Of a DNA stretch of 64,000 nt, positions 1-11,600 are shown piece by piece. The stretch comes from Flaccisagitta enflata. Lineage: Eukaryota > Chaetognatha > Sagittoidea > Aphragmophora. The translations under genes were made by a program, and so were the position numbers. Numbering within the stretch: position 1 is the first letter of the stretch; every line of letters begins with the position of its first letter. The stretch spans positions 16,678,001 to 16,742,000 of the forward strand of contig OZ231126.1 in NCBI GenBank assembly GCA_965153355.1. Direction: 5' to 3'. The notes beneath the pieces were generated by a model. That model was not told where the DNA came from. It saw only the letters and a program-made list of their open reading frames with translations, and ran no database searches.

Positions 1-364
1 ATCTCAACGTCCTTAACGAATTGAGCAAGAGACCCTGGATTGATCCTATGTTAGACAGGGAAAGCGAAGATTTTCATGGGTTTGAATCCTGCCTTTTCAG
101 CTAGAAAAACGGGAAGCCGCTAAAGGCCGCTGCCTAAATGTTGCTGTTTGTTAATGATTTGTGTTCAGCAGCTTCATAGCTACATTGTATAAAAAAGTAC
201 AAATCAAAACGCCATCAGATCTACTTCACTGACAAATATTTACATGTTGCGTCATACACTAACTCCACTATGAAAAACGGACTCGAAAGTTTCACTTTCC
301 CTCGCTACCTATGTTGAATATTTTACACACATTGTTTCAATGGTAACAATCTGGGGTCTGTAGC
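1..364. other. No gene seen
   Basis: AT-rich unique sequence without a supported exon. It could be RPN2 intron if earlier RPN2 exons lie upstream of the window. Confidence 0.5.
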
Positions 365-417
365 TTTTTTAGATGCGTCCTCGCATCTCTATAAGAGGGT
401 GTGTCCCCTTCATATCT

Positions 418-870
418 CTTCATGTCTCTAACATCTCTTTTGTCTCTTTTGTCTCTTTTGTCTCTTTTGTCTCTCGTATGTCTCTTATGTCTCCTATATG
501 TCTTTTTTATCTCTCATGTCTTTAATTTCTTATGTATCTTAGGTCTCTTATGTCTCCTATGTCTCTTATGTCTCTTTTGTCTCTTTTGTCTCTTTTGTCT
601 CCTACATCACTTTCGTACCTATATGTCTCTTATGTCCCCTATGTCTTCTATATGTCTCTCATGTCTCTTATGTCTCTTAAGTCTCTTATGTCTCTTATGT
701 CTCTTATGTCTCTTATGTCTCTTATGTCTCTTAGGTCTCTTAGGTCTCTTATGTCTCTTATGTCTCTTATGTCTCTTCATGTCTCTTTATGTCTCATATG
801 TCTCCTTATGTTTCCTTATGTCTCTTCATGTCACTCCATGTCTCTTCAAGTCCCTTCATGTCTCTTCATG
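418..870. repeat. GTCTCTTAT/GTCTCTTTT 9-bp minisatellite
   Basis: About 50 imperfect 9-bp units. Because the unit is a multiple of three, frames stay open and give artefact peptides of the MSLMSL and LCLLCL type. Confidence 0.9.
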
Positions 871-872
871 AG

Positions 873-1096
873 GACAAGCTGAGGGGAGGCGTGGGGGGGA
901 TGGGGAGGCGTCGGGGGGTGGGGGGGCGTGGGGGTTATGGGGAGCCGTGGGGGATGGAGGTGTGGGGGAGTGGAGGCGTGGTGTGTGTGGGGAGGTGTGG
1001 GGGGTCAGGTAGGCGGTGGGGGGTGGGGAGGCGTGGAGGTGGGGAGGCGTAGGGGGTGGGGAGGCGTGGGGGCGATGGGGAGGGGTGGGGGTTGAT
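873..1096. repeat. G-rich minisatellite (GTGGGGAGGCGTGGGGG type)
   Basis: Strongly strand-asymmetric G-run repeats with many GGGG blocks, capable of forming G-quadruplexes on the plus strand. Confidence 0.8.
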
Positions 1097-1099
1097 GGA

Positions 1100-1769
1100 G
1101 GAATCAGTTCATATTTTTCTCTTACTATGTATCTTTATATTTTCATATCATTATATCCTAATATCTTTATATCTTAATAATTTCTATCATTATATCTTAC
1201 ATCTAAAGAGGACGCATCTATTGGACATCTCTTGGCCTTGTTTGTTGAGAGAAATGCTCTCTCAAAGTTGATGCAAATTTTGGATGAAATGGCATTATCA
1301 GATGAAGTATATAAAAATGAAATGGAGCCAATTGATCATTGAATTCAGACGTCATTATAATTCATAACTCTAAAACAAACATGAAATTCGGCCAGTTGAA
1401 ATGTGTAAATCCCATACCCCACCTAGATCATTAAAAGAATTTGCAATTTCATGTAACACGGAAAAAAGAAGAGGGTTTAGATATAAATGATTAAAAGCCC
1501 CCCTACCAATACCTTTTATAAATGCCGGGAACTGTATTCAACAACAGCGCGGAGCATACCTGCGCCATGCATACTAAATCTAAACGCAAATTTGATGCTT
1601 CATGGTTTTCGCATAGAAACCCGAATATTACTCAACTTGCGCGGAATGTAGTCATTGCGCAAGAATAGTCTTTTTTTGTGATCTCGCTACTTTTCTTTCT
1701 TACACCTCCACGTTTTCTCGTTATTTATTTACTTATTTTCATCTTAATGCAGGCCTGCATATTATTGCG
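1100..1769. other. No gene seen
   Basis: AT-rich, non-repetitive apart from the end of the hairpin element. No exon recognised. Confidence 0.5.
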
Positions 1770-2060
1770 TTCCCCTCCCCCAGTGGGAGGGGGGGGAAAT
1801 CAAAGGGTCTGAAGATGGGGGGAAAAAAGGGGAAAAAAAGGGGAAAAAAAGAGAAAAAAAAAAGGAAATTTGGGGAAAATATAACTTTTTACAGTACCAA
1901 ATCATAAAACACAATTAGTATAACACAATTTTACACTATTCAAACCTTAACTACGTTGATTTATTGCCATATGGGGTTGAAAGTCATAGATATAGAAACT
2001 CGACGCGACGCTTCACGGGGAAGAAAATCAAAGGGGGGGGGAAGTTGGGATCGAGGACGT
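1770..2060 (+). repeat. Dispersed repeat F, copy 1
   Basis: Begins with a C-run/G-run inversion then GGAAATCAAAGGGTCTGA, runs through ACAGTACCAAATCATAAAA and ends GGGGAAGAAAATCAAAGG. A second copy in the same order lies at 29150-29450. Probably an old mobile element. Confidence 0.6.
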
Positions 2061-2076
2061 TTCCAAAGCATCCTTT

Positions 2077-2082
<6 letters not shown>

Positions 2083-2121
<39 letters not shown>

Positions 2122-2356
2122 CAGAGAGCGAGCGAGACAGAGAGAGGAAGAGAGAGAGAGAGAGAGAGATAGAGACGGAGATAGACAGAGACAACATCTG
2201 TAGTTCGCATATGCAACATATTTCGCATATGCAACACCTGTATTTCGCATATGCAACATATTTCACATATGCAACATCTGTATTTCGCATATGCAACATA
2301 TGTCGCATATGCAACACATGTACTTCGCATATGCAACATATTTCGCATATGCAACA
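2083..2356. repeat. GA microsatellite followed by CGCATATGCAACA minisatellite
   Basis: 2083-2190 is imperfect (GA)n. About 2206-2356 is an 18-bp-type array built on TTCGCATATGCAACA, with alternating linkers that make a 36-bp higher unit. Confidence 0.85.
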
Positions 2357-2519
2357 CATTTTTACAAGAAGTGATTTTTTTCAAAAAGTGCCCGATGAAA
2401 TATTTTTTAATGGCTGGGCCTTGATTCCTGCACCTGTGGACTGTGTGAAACTAAAGAGAAACTTACAGTTATCCAAAAATCGTCCTGGCGGTTCCCAGGA
2501 TTCATAGTGGACCAAATTG

Positions 2520-2740
2520 ACCAAAAAATGCCCAAAAATGCCAAAAAATGATCAAAAATGATCAAAAATGACCAAAAATGATCAAAAATGAACAAAATGA
2601 CCAAAAATGACCAAAAATGACCAAAAATGACCATAATGACCAAAAATGACAAAAAATGATCAAAATGACAAAAAATGATCAAAATGACCAAAATGACCAA
2701 AAATGACCAAAAATGACCAAAAATGACCAAAAATGACCAA
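2520..2740. repeat. (ACCAAAAATG)n minisatellite
   Basis: 9-10-bp units. The same motif resumes at about 3281-3560 on the other side of element D1. Confidence 0.9.
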
Positions 2741-3280
2741 TAGTCGCAAAAGCGTTAGATGGTCAGCGGTACCCGTTGCCCCTATGTGAGTGTATGTGGG
2801 TGTGAGGTGGTTAGTGGGGCAGCGGCCCCGAAGGGGCCGATGACCTATGCTGGTTTTATTTGAGTCCCAAGGCTGTGATTTGAGCCTGGAGGCTTGGTTT
2901 TAAGCCTCAAGGCTGGGATTTGAGCTTCCAGGCAGAGATTTGAGCTTCATGGCTGGGATTTGAGCTTTGAGGCCGGGATTTGAGCTTTGAGGCCGGGATT
3001 TGAGCTTTGAGGCTGGGATTTGAGCTTTGAGGCAGGGATTTGAGCTTTGAGGCAGGGATTTGAGCTTTGAGGCAGGGATTTGAGCCTTGAGGCTAGGATT
3101 TGAGCCTTGAGGCAGGGATTTGAGCCTTGAGGCAGGGATTTGAGCCTCGAGGCTGGGATTTGAGCCTCGAGGCTAGAATTTGTGCCTTGAGGCCGGGATT
3201 TGAGCCTTGAGGCGGGGGGGGGGTACGGAGAAGGAGAAGGAGAAGAAGAAGGAGAAATTTCTCCTGTGTGAAAGCATAGG
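2741..3280 (+). mobile_element. Family D element, copy 1
   Basis: Left end TAGTCGCAAAAGCG..GGTCAGCGGTACCCG, then GGCAGCGGCCCCGAAGGGGC and ATGACCTATG. It contains about 17 units of a 20-bp TTTGAGCYTTGAGGCNGGGA array (2866-3215). The right arm is shortened, ending at GAAAGCATAGG. Both flanks are the same ACCAAAAATG array. Confidence 0.6.
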
Positions 3281-3625
3281 AAAAATGACCAAAAATGACC
3301 AAAAATGACCAAAAATGACCAAAAATGACCAAAAATGACCAAAAATGACCAAAAATGACCAAAAATGACCAAAATGACTAAAAAAGACCAAAATGATCAA
3401 AAACGACAAAAATGACAAAAATGACAAAAATAACCAAAAATAACCAAAATTGATCAAAAATGACCAAAAATGACCAAAATGATCAAAATGATCAAAATGA
3501 TCAAAATGACCAAAAATGACCAAAAATGACCAAAAATGACTAAAAGCAACCAATAATTCCCAAAAACAACAAAAAAATGACTCAAAATAACTCCAGACGA
3601 CCCAAAAAGACGCAAAAAAGCAAAG
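3281..3625. repeat. (ACCAAAAATG)n minisatellite, continuation
   Basis: Same unit as 2520-2740, degenerating towards 3600. Confidence 0.85.
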
Positions 3626-3629
3626 TGTT

Positions 3630-4090
3630 ATGGACCGACCGACAGACCGACCGACCGACCGACCGACCGACGAAGCGGGTTGTAGAGTTGCGTGCACGCG
3701 ACTAAAAATGTGCATATCTTCGGCGTTTTTCAACCAATTTGGTTGAAATTTGGTATGGAGTCTCCAAATGGAAGGACTCAACATATGTATGTGATTTATT
3801 TATGTTTGAGCATGCTAACTGGCCAAACTGACCTACCACCTAACCAGCTTACTGGTCTAAAAGTAAAAAACTTGCATAAATTGGACATTTTTCAACCAAT
3901 TTGGTTGAAACTTGGTATGGAGTCTCTAAATGGAAGAACTCAACATATGCACACTATTTATCCAAACCAGCCTACCACCCAACCACCCTACTAGCCTCAA
4001 AGTGAAAAACGTGCATAACTTTGCCGTTTTTAAACGGATTTGCATGAAACTTTGTATGGAGGCTCTAAATGTAAAGTTTTAGCGAATTTA
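3630..4090. repeat. Family A element tail plus two-three units of the 162-bp satellite
   Basis: 3630-3708 is (GACC)n then AGTTGCG TGCA CGCGACT hairpin and AAAAA, the tail of a family A element. From about 3710 the sequence matches the tandem unit in the calcineurin intron (GCATAACTT..CAACCAATTTGGTT..CTAAATGGAAGGACTCAACATATG). Confidence 0.7.
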
Positions 4091-4169
4091 CAGGGTTAGC
4101 GATCTTTTGGTCATAGCGATCTTATGGAATTGGTGATCTTTAACCCCCTCCGTCGCGGACCCAGATACT

Positions 4170-4790
4170 GTTCAGATTTTTTTGATGCATTAGCTACAAA
4201 TTAATGGTAAAAAAAAAAAAAAAAATCTGCTTAGAAATATAGAATTGATGGTCCAATAATAGCTAAAAAAGGCATTTTAAGCACATTTTAGATTAAAAAT
4301 TGTATTCATGGCTTCTAAAATTATATAGAAATGTATGAAAAGTTTGGTGCTACAGTGGTTGCACTAATGCTTTTACCTACCTCAGTTTGTTTAGAGTGAT
4401 TTTCCAATAATCAAAACAAAAAAATGCCAAAAACTGTTGTAAAATGACAGTTTTTTGTTATTTTTTGTTATTTCTAAGCTCTAATCTATCAAGTATTTCT
4501 TAAAACTAGCTTGATTATATTCCAGCATGTGTATCTCAACAATATTTATACACTTTTCATAGTCTTAAAGAATTTAAATGAAGTAATTATGAAAATGGGC
4601 TGAAAAAAAATCAATTTGATAGTTTTTTAAATCAATTTGATAGTTACAGCTTGAAGCTACAATCATAATTTCTGATATAAAAAATATATAAAAATGCTTC
4701 ATTTTTGCTATCTTTAAGCTTTGAATTCTATATTTCCAAGCCAATCTTTTTATTCTGCTTTAGATTGATAGCTAATGCATCCAAAAATAC
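4170..4790. repeat. Foldback (palindromic) element
   Basis: TTTGATGCATTAGCTA at the left end is inverted at the right end as TAGCTAATGCATC. Inner arms also pair (TTAGAAATATAGAATTG with AATTCTATATTTCCAAG). It directly precedes the RPN2 exon. Confidence 0.6.
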
Positions 4791-4878
4791 TATTTCCCAG
4801 GCCATTTTTTTTTTCGACCAATGGTGTGTTCCTGGACGCCGTGATCTGATAGCAACTTTTCCATGTGTATCATTTCAG

Positions 4879-5375
4879 TACGAGGCCAAACCGGAAATCG
4901 TTCACATGTTCCGCGAGCCTGAGAAGCGTCCTCCAGCAACCGTTTCTTACGCTTTCACCGCCCTCGTTCTCCTCCCACTGCTGATTCTTCTCGTCGCTTG
5001 GAAACTCATAGGCGTCAACTGCGACGGAATCGCGCTTAGAAAGTAAGTCAAAGGAGAAAATGTGTATCTCGATCTGGTCTCTTTTCTTGCGGTTTGAGTG
5101 TTAGATATTTTCGATTCGTGAATAATGGTATTCCGGCAATTTATTATTTTACCTTCCTCATCTCACCCACATCCCATATCTTGACATTTTTCAGTCCATT
5201 ACACGTGGTGGTATTCCACTTAACGTTGGGAGCCGTGTTAGTATTGATGTATTTGTATTGGACGCGGCTGGACATGTTCGTCACGCTGGAGATTCTCGCC
5301 GCCCTCGCGGTCGTCCTCTTCCTCTCGGGCAATCGTCTCCTCGCCTCCATCGCGGCCGCTCGGAAGGCCAAATGA
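4879..5375 (+). CDS. RPN2: Ribophorin II / OST subunit (Swp1 family), C-terminal two exons; 5' part not in view
   Basis: Exons 4879-5042 and 5195-5375 join in frame (donor GTAAGT, acceptor TTTTTCAG, phase 2) to give the last 114 residues of ribophorin II. This is a subunit of the ER oligosaccharyltransferase, which transfers N-glycans to nascent proteins. The first exon carries the signature FREPEKRPP just before the first membrane helix. Two more helices follow, the second containing FHLTLGAVLVLMYLYWT and the third LFLSGNRLLA, matching the three C-terminal helices of the family. The protein ends ARKAK with lysines at -1 and -3, which resembles an ER-retention tail (inference). The upstream exons, with the lumenal domain, were not found in the first 4.8 kb and probably lie outside the window. 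The intron in front of the first exon holds a foldback element. Confidence 0.93.
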
Positions 5376-5939
5376 TCTGACGACGTTGATCCATTTCGAG
5401 AAGAAACGGAAAAAATACTTTTGAACAAAGTGGAAAATGAAAAATTTCAAGAAAAAAAGAATTTCGGAAACGTCGATGGGTTTTGGATGAAAAGATGCGT
5501 CCACGTGAATCTAAGTCATTTGTTTTAGTCATCGCTTTTACATTCGGGGGGGGGGGGTAGGTTATGGGTGGGTAGGAGTGAATGAACTGGTGATTCATGT
5601 CATTTCTGTCATTTCTGTCATCATGTGATGTTTTAAGCTTCCATCACTTTCTGTCCCATGTCTGCAAATTTTCTATAAACAAAAAACAAAAACAAAAAGA
5701 AAAATTCATCCCGCCGTAACAAGCAAATACATTTACCATTGAACTGCAAGCGTTGAAGCGATTTTCATTCATCAGCCTTCACTAAATTTTTGATTTACTC
5801 TCGTTTTATTCCAACATTCCCATTTTATTGTAATCAACATTGTCCGCAAAAGTTGTGAATCTCTCATCTTCAGATTGATTTCTTGTGGATTCACTGAAAA
5901 ATACAAAAAGATGTTACCGGGCGTGAAGGGAGATCTTTT
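5376..5939. other. RPN2 3' region, otherwise empty
   Basis: The region after the RPN2 stop contains a short G-run near 5549. I saw no clear AATAAA and no gene. Confidence 0.5.
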
Positions 5940-5941
5940 TA

Positions 5942-6083
5942 CAGCAGAAAGTGATATACAAGAAGTTAACCCCCCAACAGGGTGGCAGAAATAGGGGAAC
6001 GCCGGGAACGTCGTTCCTCGGACCTATAGATCAAGAGTCGGACTTATAGATTTGAGGGAGGAAAAGGAGGAAAGAGAAAAAGG

Positions 6084-6145
<62 letters not shown>

Positions 6146-7065
6146 GAGAGAAAGAAAAAAAGGAGAGAAAGAAAAAAAGGAGAGAAAGAAAAAAAGGAGA
6201 GAAAGAAAAAAAGGAGAGAAAGAAAAAAAGGAGAGAAAGAGAAAATTTCATTCAACTGTTGTCTCTTCTCTTGTTTCTGGGGCGAAGTTATCTGATTTTT
6301 GCTTTTGAATTCAATTTTAGGGAAAGGACAGGGCTATCCTTATTTTTCTTGAGTTGACACCAATCTTATGAATAAAATCATATTGAATAAAATGACTTAA
6401 AATTCGAATTAATTTATTCAAATGACAGGGCTCAATGTATCCATATGAGTAACATTTTTTGTCATTGAATTTTTGTTATAGTTTTTTTTTATCTACTTAA
6501 CGCCACCTACTAAACGCCATTAAACCCCTAGTTTTCTTTGTATTGCTTCTTAACAGGTAAGAATGAAGAAAAAATGGTGGTATTTGATCATTTGAGAGAA
6601 ACTTCAAAAGTCGGACTTATAGCATTGGAAAAAAGCGTGCCTCGGACCTATAGAATTTTCTGCCACCCTGCCCCCCAAAAACTGTAGCACCCCCCCCTAC
6701 AGCCTCAACCGCAAATTGAAGAAAGACATATAAGGTGGGGAATATAAGCTTATATTAATACAATTAGCCTCATCAGAGCGATTTTGGAATTTCATTCCTA
6801 GTAAAGAATTATAGCAAAAAAAAAAAAAAAACAGTAAAAAATAGCATTTTTAGCCTTATTCAAAAAGTGTTAATTTTGGCTAGTTTCTTAGCTGTAACTT
6901 TTTACTGGGAATAAAATTCTAAAATCGCTCTGATGAGGCTAATTGTACTGATGTAAGCTTCCATTCTCTATCTTATATACCTTTCTTCATTAAGCGGTTA
7001 CGGCTGAAGGGGGGGGGGTGCTACAGTTTTTGGGGGGTTAACTTCTTGTATTTCACTTTCGTCTG
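5942..7065. mobile_element. TA-flanked palindromic MITE (Tc1/mariner-like) with nested insertion
   Basis: Ends CAGCAGAAAGTG..AAGAAGTTAACCCCCC and the inverse GGGGGGTTAACTTCTTG..CACTTTCGTCTG. TA flanks both ends (5940-5941, 7066-7067). Arms of over 150 bp pair once the nested element at 5978-6670 is removed. No transposase. Confidence 0.75.
5978..6670. mobile_element. hAT-type MITE nested in the palindromic element
   Basis: CAGGGTGGCAGAAA at 5978 and TTTCTGCCACCCTG ending at 6670 form the terminal inverted repeats. CCCCCCAA occurs on both sides (5970-5977, 6671-6678) as a perfect 8-bp target-site duplication, typical of hAT. It carries a GAAA tract (about 6084-6240) and no gene. Confidence 0.82.
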
Positions 7066-7067
7066 TA

Positions 7068-7419
7068 TGTGAACTGCATCCTATCGCTAGTTCACAGTTC
7101 AAGCAAGCCAGCGAAAGTTCAAAAGACCACTACTTCAGTTATTTATTTTCAGTCAATTATTTGACGCAGAGTTTTGAGTTGTTACATTCTGTAAAAAATT
7201 TTAAAAATTGGAAGGGATAAGTTTGCCATCACTCGCTCACACAATTCCCGAATTTAAACGCCATGAATATTTCATTTGGGCCACGTTTGAGCAATTTTCC
7301 TATTTCAGTCTCGTGTAATAAATCATGAAAATTAAAAAATTCTTAAATGGACAGAATTATCTTTGATAGACCTGCAGTCATCAACTATTCCTCCAGCTAT
7401 CTAGAGACAGAGTAAAAGA
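7068..7419 (+). other. Calcineurin A upstream region
   Basis: About 350 bp of unique AT-rich sequence before the start codon. No TATA box or known site is convincing. An in-frame TAG at 7402 supports ATG 7420. Confidence 0.4.
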
Positions 7420-8093
7420 ATGCCTCCAAAGTTGCAGAACGACGTCACCAAAAGAGTCGTCGACTCGTTTCCGCCTCCGCCGGCCAATAAGCTGACGATG
7501 GCGCAGGTTTTCGACAGCCGCGGCAAGCCTCGACCGGATGTCCTGAAGCAACACTTTCTTCGCGAGGGACGTGTCGTCGACGAAGTCGCCATGCGCATCA
7601 TCGCCGAAACGACGGCCATTTTGAGCCGGGAGAAGAACGTGTTGGAGGTGACGGCGCCGGTGACCGTCTGCGGCGACGTTCACGGACAATTCTACGATCT
7701 GATGAAACTCTTCGACGTCGGAGGTCCCCCGGACAAGACGCGGTACCTTTTTCTCGGTGACTACGTGGACCGGGGCAACTTTAGCATCGAAATCGTGCTA
7801 TATCTTTGGTCGCTGAAAATTCTCCATCGAGACACGATGCATTTGATCCGAGGTAACCACGAATGCCGACATTTGAGCGAATATTTCACCTTCAAGACGG
7901 AATGCCTAGTAAAGTACAGCGAAAAGATCTACGACGCTTGCATGGAGTCTTTCGATTGCCTGCCCCTCGCCGCAATTATGAACCGTCAATATCTCTGCAT
8001 CCATGGCGGACTATCTCCGGAAATTCACAGCGTCGATGATATAAGGAAGGTTGTTTAGGCGAGCATCAACGTTGCCGGGTGAACCTTCATTTT

Positions 8094-8146
<53 letters not shown>

Positions 8147-8617
8147 TATTCATTCTTTCTAGCTTTCTTTCATTCATTCTTTCAATCTTTCTTTCTTTCT
8201 TTCTTTCTTTCCTTGTTTGTTTCCTTGTTTCTTTCTTTCCTTGTTTCTTTCTTTCCTTGTTACTTTCTTTCCCTGTTTCTTTTTTTCCTTGTTTCTTTTT
8301 TTCTGTCTTTCCTTGTTTCTTTCTTTATATCTTTCCTTGTTTCTTTCCTTGTTTCTTTCTTTCCTTGTTTCTTTCTTTCCTTGCCTCTTTATTTCTTTCC
8401 TTGTTTCTTTCTTTCCTTGTTTCTTTCTTTCCTTGTTTCTTACTTTCCTTGTTTCTTTCTTTCCTTGTTTCTTTCTTTCCTTGTTTCTTTCTTTCCTTGT
8501 TTCTTTCTTTCTTTCCTTGTTTCTTTCTTTCTTTCCTTGTTTCTTTCTTTCTTTCCTTGTTTCTTTCTTTCTTTCCTTGTTTCTTTCTTTCCTTCCTTGT
8601 TTCTTTCTTTCCTCATT

Positions 8618-8665
<48 letters not shown>

Positions 8666-11600
8666 TCCTTCCTTGTTTCTTTCTTTTCTCGTTTCTTTCT
8701 TTTCTCGTTTCTTTCCATCTTTCTTTCCTCGTTTCTTTCCTTCTTTCTTTCCTCGTTTCTTTCCTTCTTTCTTTCCTCGTTTCTTTATTTCTTTCCTTTT
8801 TTCTTTACTTCTTTCCTTGTTTCTTTGTTTCCATCTTTCCTTGTTTCTTGCTTTTCTTGTTTCTTTCTCTCTTTCTTTCTTACCTTGTTTCTTTCTTTCT
8901 TTCTCTCCGTGTTTCTTTCTTCCTCTGCTTGTTTCTTTCTCTGCTTGTTTCTTTCTCTGATTGTTTCTTTCTCTCCTTGTTTCTTTCTCTCATGCATGCA
9001 CAATATTGTAAGGTTTCCGTCGCTCTTAGTGATTTTTGTCCGCGACGGAATACCATTCCGACGCGGACTATAATTCGAGGCGGGTGGGTGTCGTCGTCGT
9101 CGTCGTTGTCGTCCACACTTTTAAAAATGGGCTAACTTTTGAACGCCTTGACCGATTTGCTTTATATTTGGAGGGAAGTTGTATTAGGGTAAGCCGCTTT
9201 GCAGCCTATGCGTGTGTTATGATCCGACCCATCCAACCGGCCCAACCAGCCTACCAGCCTAAAAGTGAAAAATGTACATAACTTCGGCATTTTTCAACCG
9301 ATTTGGTTAAGATTTGGTATGTAGTCCCTAAATGGAAGAACTCAACATATGTGTTTGAATTGTAAAGATTTTAGCATGCTAACCAGCCAAACCGGCCTAC
9401 CAACCAACCAGCCTACCAGTCTAAAAGTGAAGAACATGCATAACTTTGGCATTTTTCAACCGATTTGGTTAAAACTTGGTATGTAGTCTCTAAATGGAAG
9501 GACTCCACATATGTATTTGATTTGTAAAGATTTTAGCATGCTAACCGGCCAAACCGGCCTACCACCCAACCAGCCTACCAGCCTAAAAGTGAAAAACGTG
9601 CATAACTTTGGCATTTTTCAACCAATTTGGTTAAAACTTGGTATGTAGTCTCTAAATGGAAGGACTCAACATATGTATTTGATTTGTAAAGATTTTAGCA
9701 TGCTAAACGGCCAAACCGGCCTACCACCCAACTAGCCTACCAGCCTAAAAGTGAAAAATGTGCATAACTTTGGCATTTTTCTACCGATTTGGTTAAAATT
9801 TGTTATGTAGCCCCTAAATGGAAGAACTCAACATATGTATTTGAATTGTAAAGATTTTAGCATGCTAACCGGCCAAACCGGCCTACCACCCAACCAGCCT
9901 AATAGTGAGAAACATGCATAACTTTGGCATTTTTCAACCAATTTGGTTAGGACTTGGTATGTAGTCTTTAAATGGAAGGACTCAACATATGTATTTGATT
10001 TGTAAAGATTATAGCATGCTAACTGGCCAAACCAACCAAACAGCCGTTTGACAACGCCATTTGACAACGTCGTTTGACAACGCCATTTGACAACGCCGTT
10101 TGACAACGCAGTTGACAACGCCGTTTGACAACGCCGTTTGACAACGCCGTTTGACAACGCCGTTTGACAACGCCGTTTGACAACGCCGTTTGACAACGCC
10201 GTTTGACAACGCCGTTTGACAACGCCGTTTGACAACGCCGTTTGACAACGCCGTTTGACAACGCCGTTTGACAACGCCGTTTGACAACGCCGTTTGACAA
10301 CGCCGTTTGACAACGCCGTTGACAGCCCGTATGACAACGCGTATGACAACCCGTGTGACAACGCCGTATGATAACGCCGTGACAAAGCCATATGCGCCGT
10401 ATGACAACGCCGTATGACAACGTCGTTTGACAACGCCGTTTGACAACGCCGTTTGACAACGCCGTTTGACAACGCCGTTTGACAACGCCGTTTGACAGCG
10501 CCGTATGACAGCGCCGTATGACAACGCCGTATGACAACGTCGTATGACAACGTCGTATGACAACGCCGTATGACAGCGCCGTTTGACAACGCCGTTTGAC
10601 AACGCCGTTTGACAACGCCGTTTGACAACGCCGTTTGACATTGCCGTTTGACATTGCCGTTTGACAACGCCGTTTGACAACGCCGTTTGACAACGCCGTT
10701 TGACAACGCCGTTTGACAACGCCATTTGACCCCAGTCGCGGACCCATACTCTTTCAAGATTTTTATGAATTTTATGCCAACAAAACCTTTTGCATAACAA
10801 CTTTGTGTAGATCGATCGTTACCGCGAGCCACCCCAGCATGGGCCGATGTGCGACTTGCTATGGGCAGATCCAACAGAAGATTATGGCGCTGAAAAGAGT
10901 CACGAGCACTTCAGTCACAACACGGTGCGAGGCTGTTCCTTTTACTTCTCTTATACGGCGTGTTGTCAGTTTTTGGCGCACAATGGCTTGTTGGCCGTCA
11001 TTCGCGCGCACGAAGCTCAAGACGCCGGATACCGCATGTACCGCAAAAGTTCGTTAACCGGGTTCCCGTCGCTGATCACGATCTTTTCTGCGCCAAATTA
11101 CCTCGACGTCTATAATAATAAAGCCGCTGTTCTCAAGTATGAAACCAACGCCAACCGGGAGCTGGTCATGAATATCCGCCAGTTCAACCACAGTCCGCAT
11201 CCTTACTGGCTACCCAATTTCATGGACGTGTTCGCTTGGAGTCTGCCTTTTGTCGGCGAGAAAGTGGCCGAGATGCTCGTCGCCGTTCTCCACGTTTGCA
11301 CCGACGACGAGATTTCCGAATCGGATCTGTCACCGGATGCAGCGGCCGCCAACCGAGCCAAAATCGAACGCAAGAATCAGTTGCGCGCAAAATTTCGCGC
11401 CATCGGCAAAATGGCGAAAACTTTCGCCACGCTTAGAGAGGAAGCGGAGACGGTCTATACGCTGAAAGGGTTGACGCCGAATGGATTGCTGCCGGTCGGC
11501 GCGTTGGCTGATGGTAAAGAGGGGTTGATGAACGCCTTGAAGGATAAAAAGTCACGATTCGAAGACGTCAGACGCCTGGATAGGGTCAACGAGCGTCTGC

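Larger units (their letters stand above)
365..1243 (-). mobile_element. Hairpin-ended short element, family C (copy expanded by minisatellites)
   Basis: The left end is T-run + AGATGCG TCCT CGCATCT hairpin + CTATAAGAGG. The right end carries GGACGCATC, the inverse of the hairpin stem, then CTTGGCCTTGTTT. Inside are a GTCTCTTAT array (about 418-870) and a G-rich array (about 873-1096). Orientation is reversed relative to copies ending CTAAAAA. No coding capacity. Confidence 0.6.
8050..10810 (+). other. Single calcineurin A intron, made almost wholly of tandem repeats
   Basis: This 2.76-kb intron consists of a CTTT/CCTTGTTTCTTT tract (about 8090-8990), five copies of a 162-bp unit (about 9240-10040) and a 13-bp minisatellite (about 10043-10727). 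Only about 80 bp next to the acceptor is non-repetitive. Long open frames across it are repeat translations, not genes. Confidence 0.9.

Noticed and set aside
2205-2356. Regular spaced repeats resembling a CRISPR array
   Set aside because: Units are directly adjacent, without unique spacers, in an animal genome.
8051-9135. Three overlapping long forward frames rich in F, L and S
   Set aside because: Pure CTTT-type repeat inside the calcineurin intron; open only because the repeat lacks stops.
10009-10874. Repetitive proteins of 240-350 residues on the minus strand
   Set aside because: 13-bp minisatellite read in three frames; lies inside the calcineurin intron on the opposite strand.
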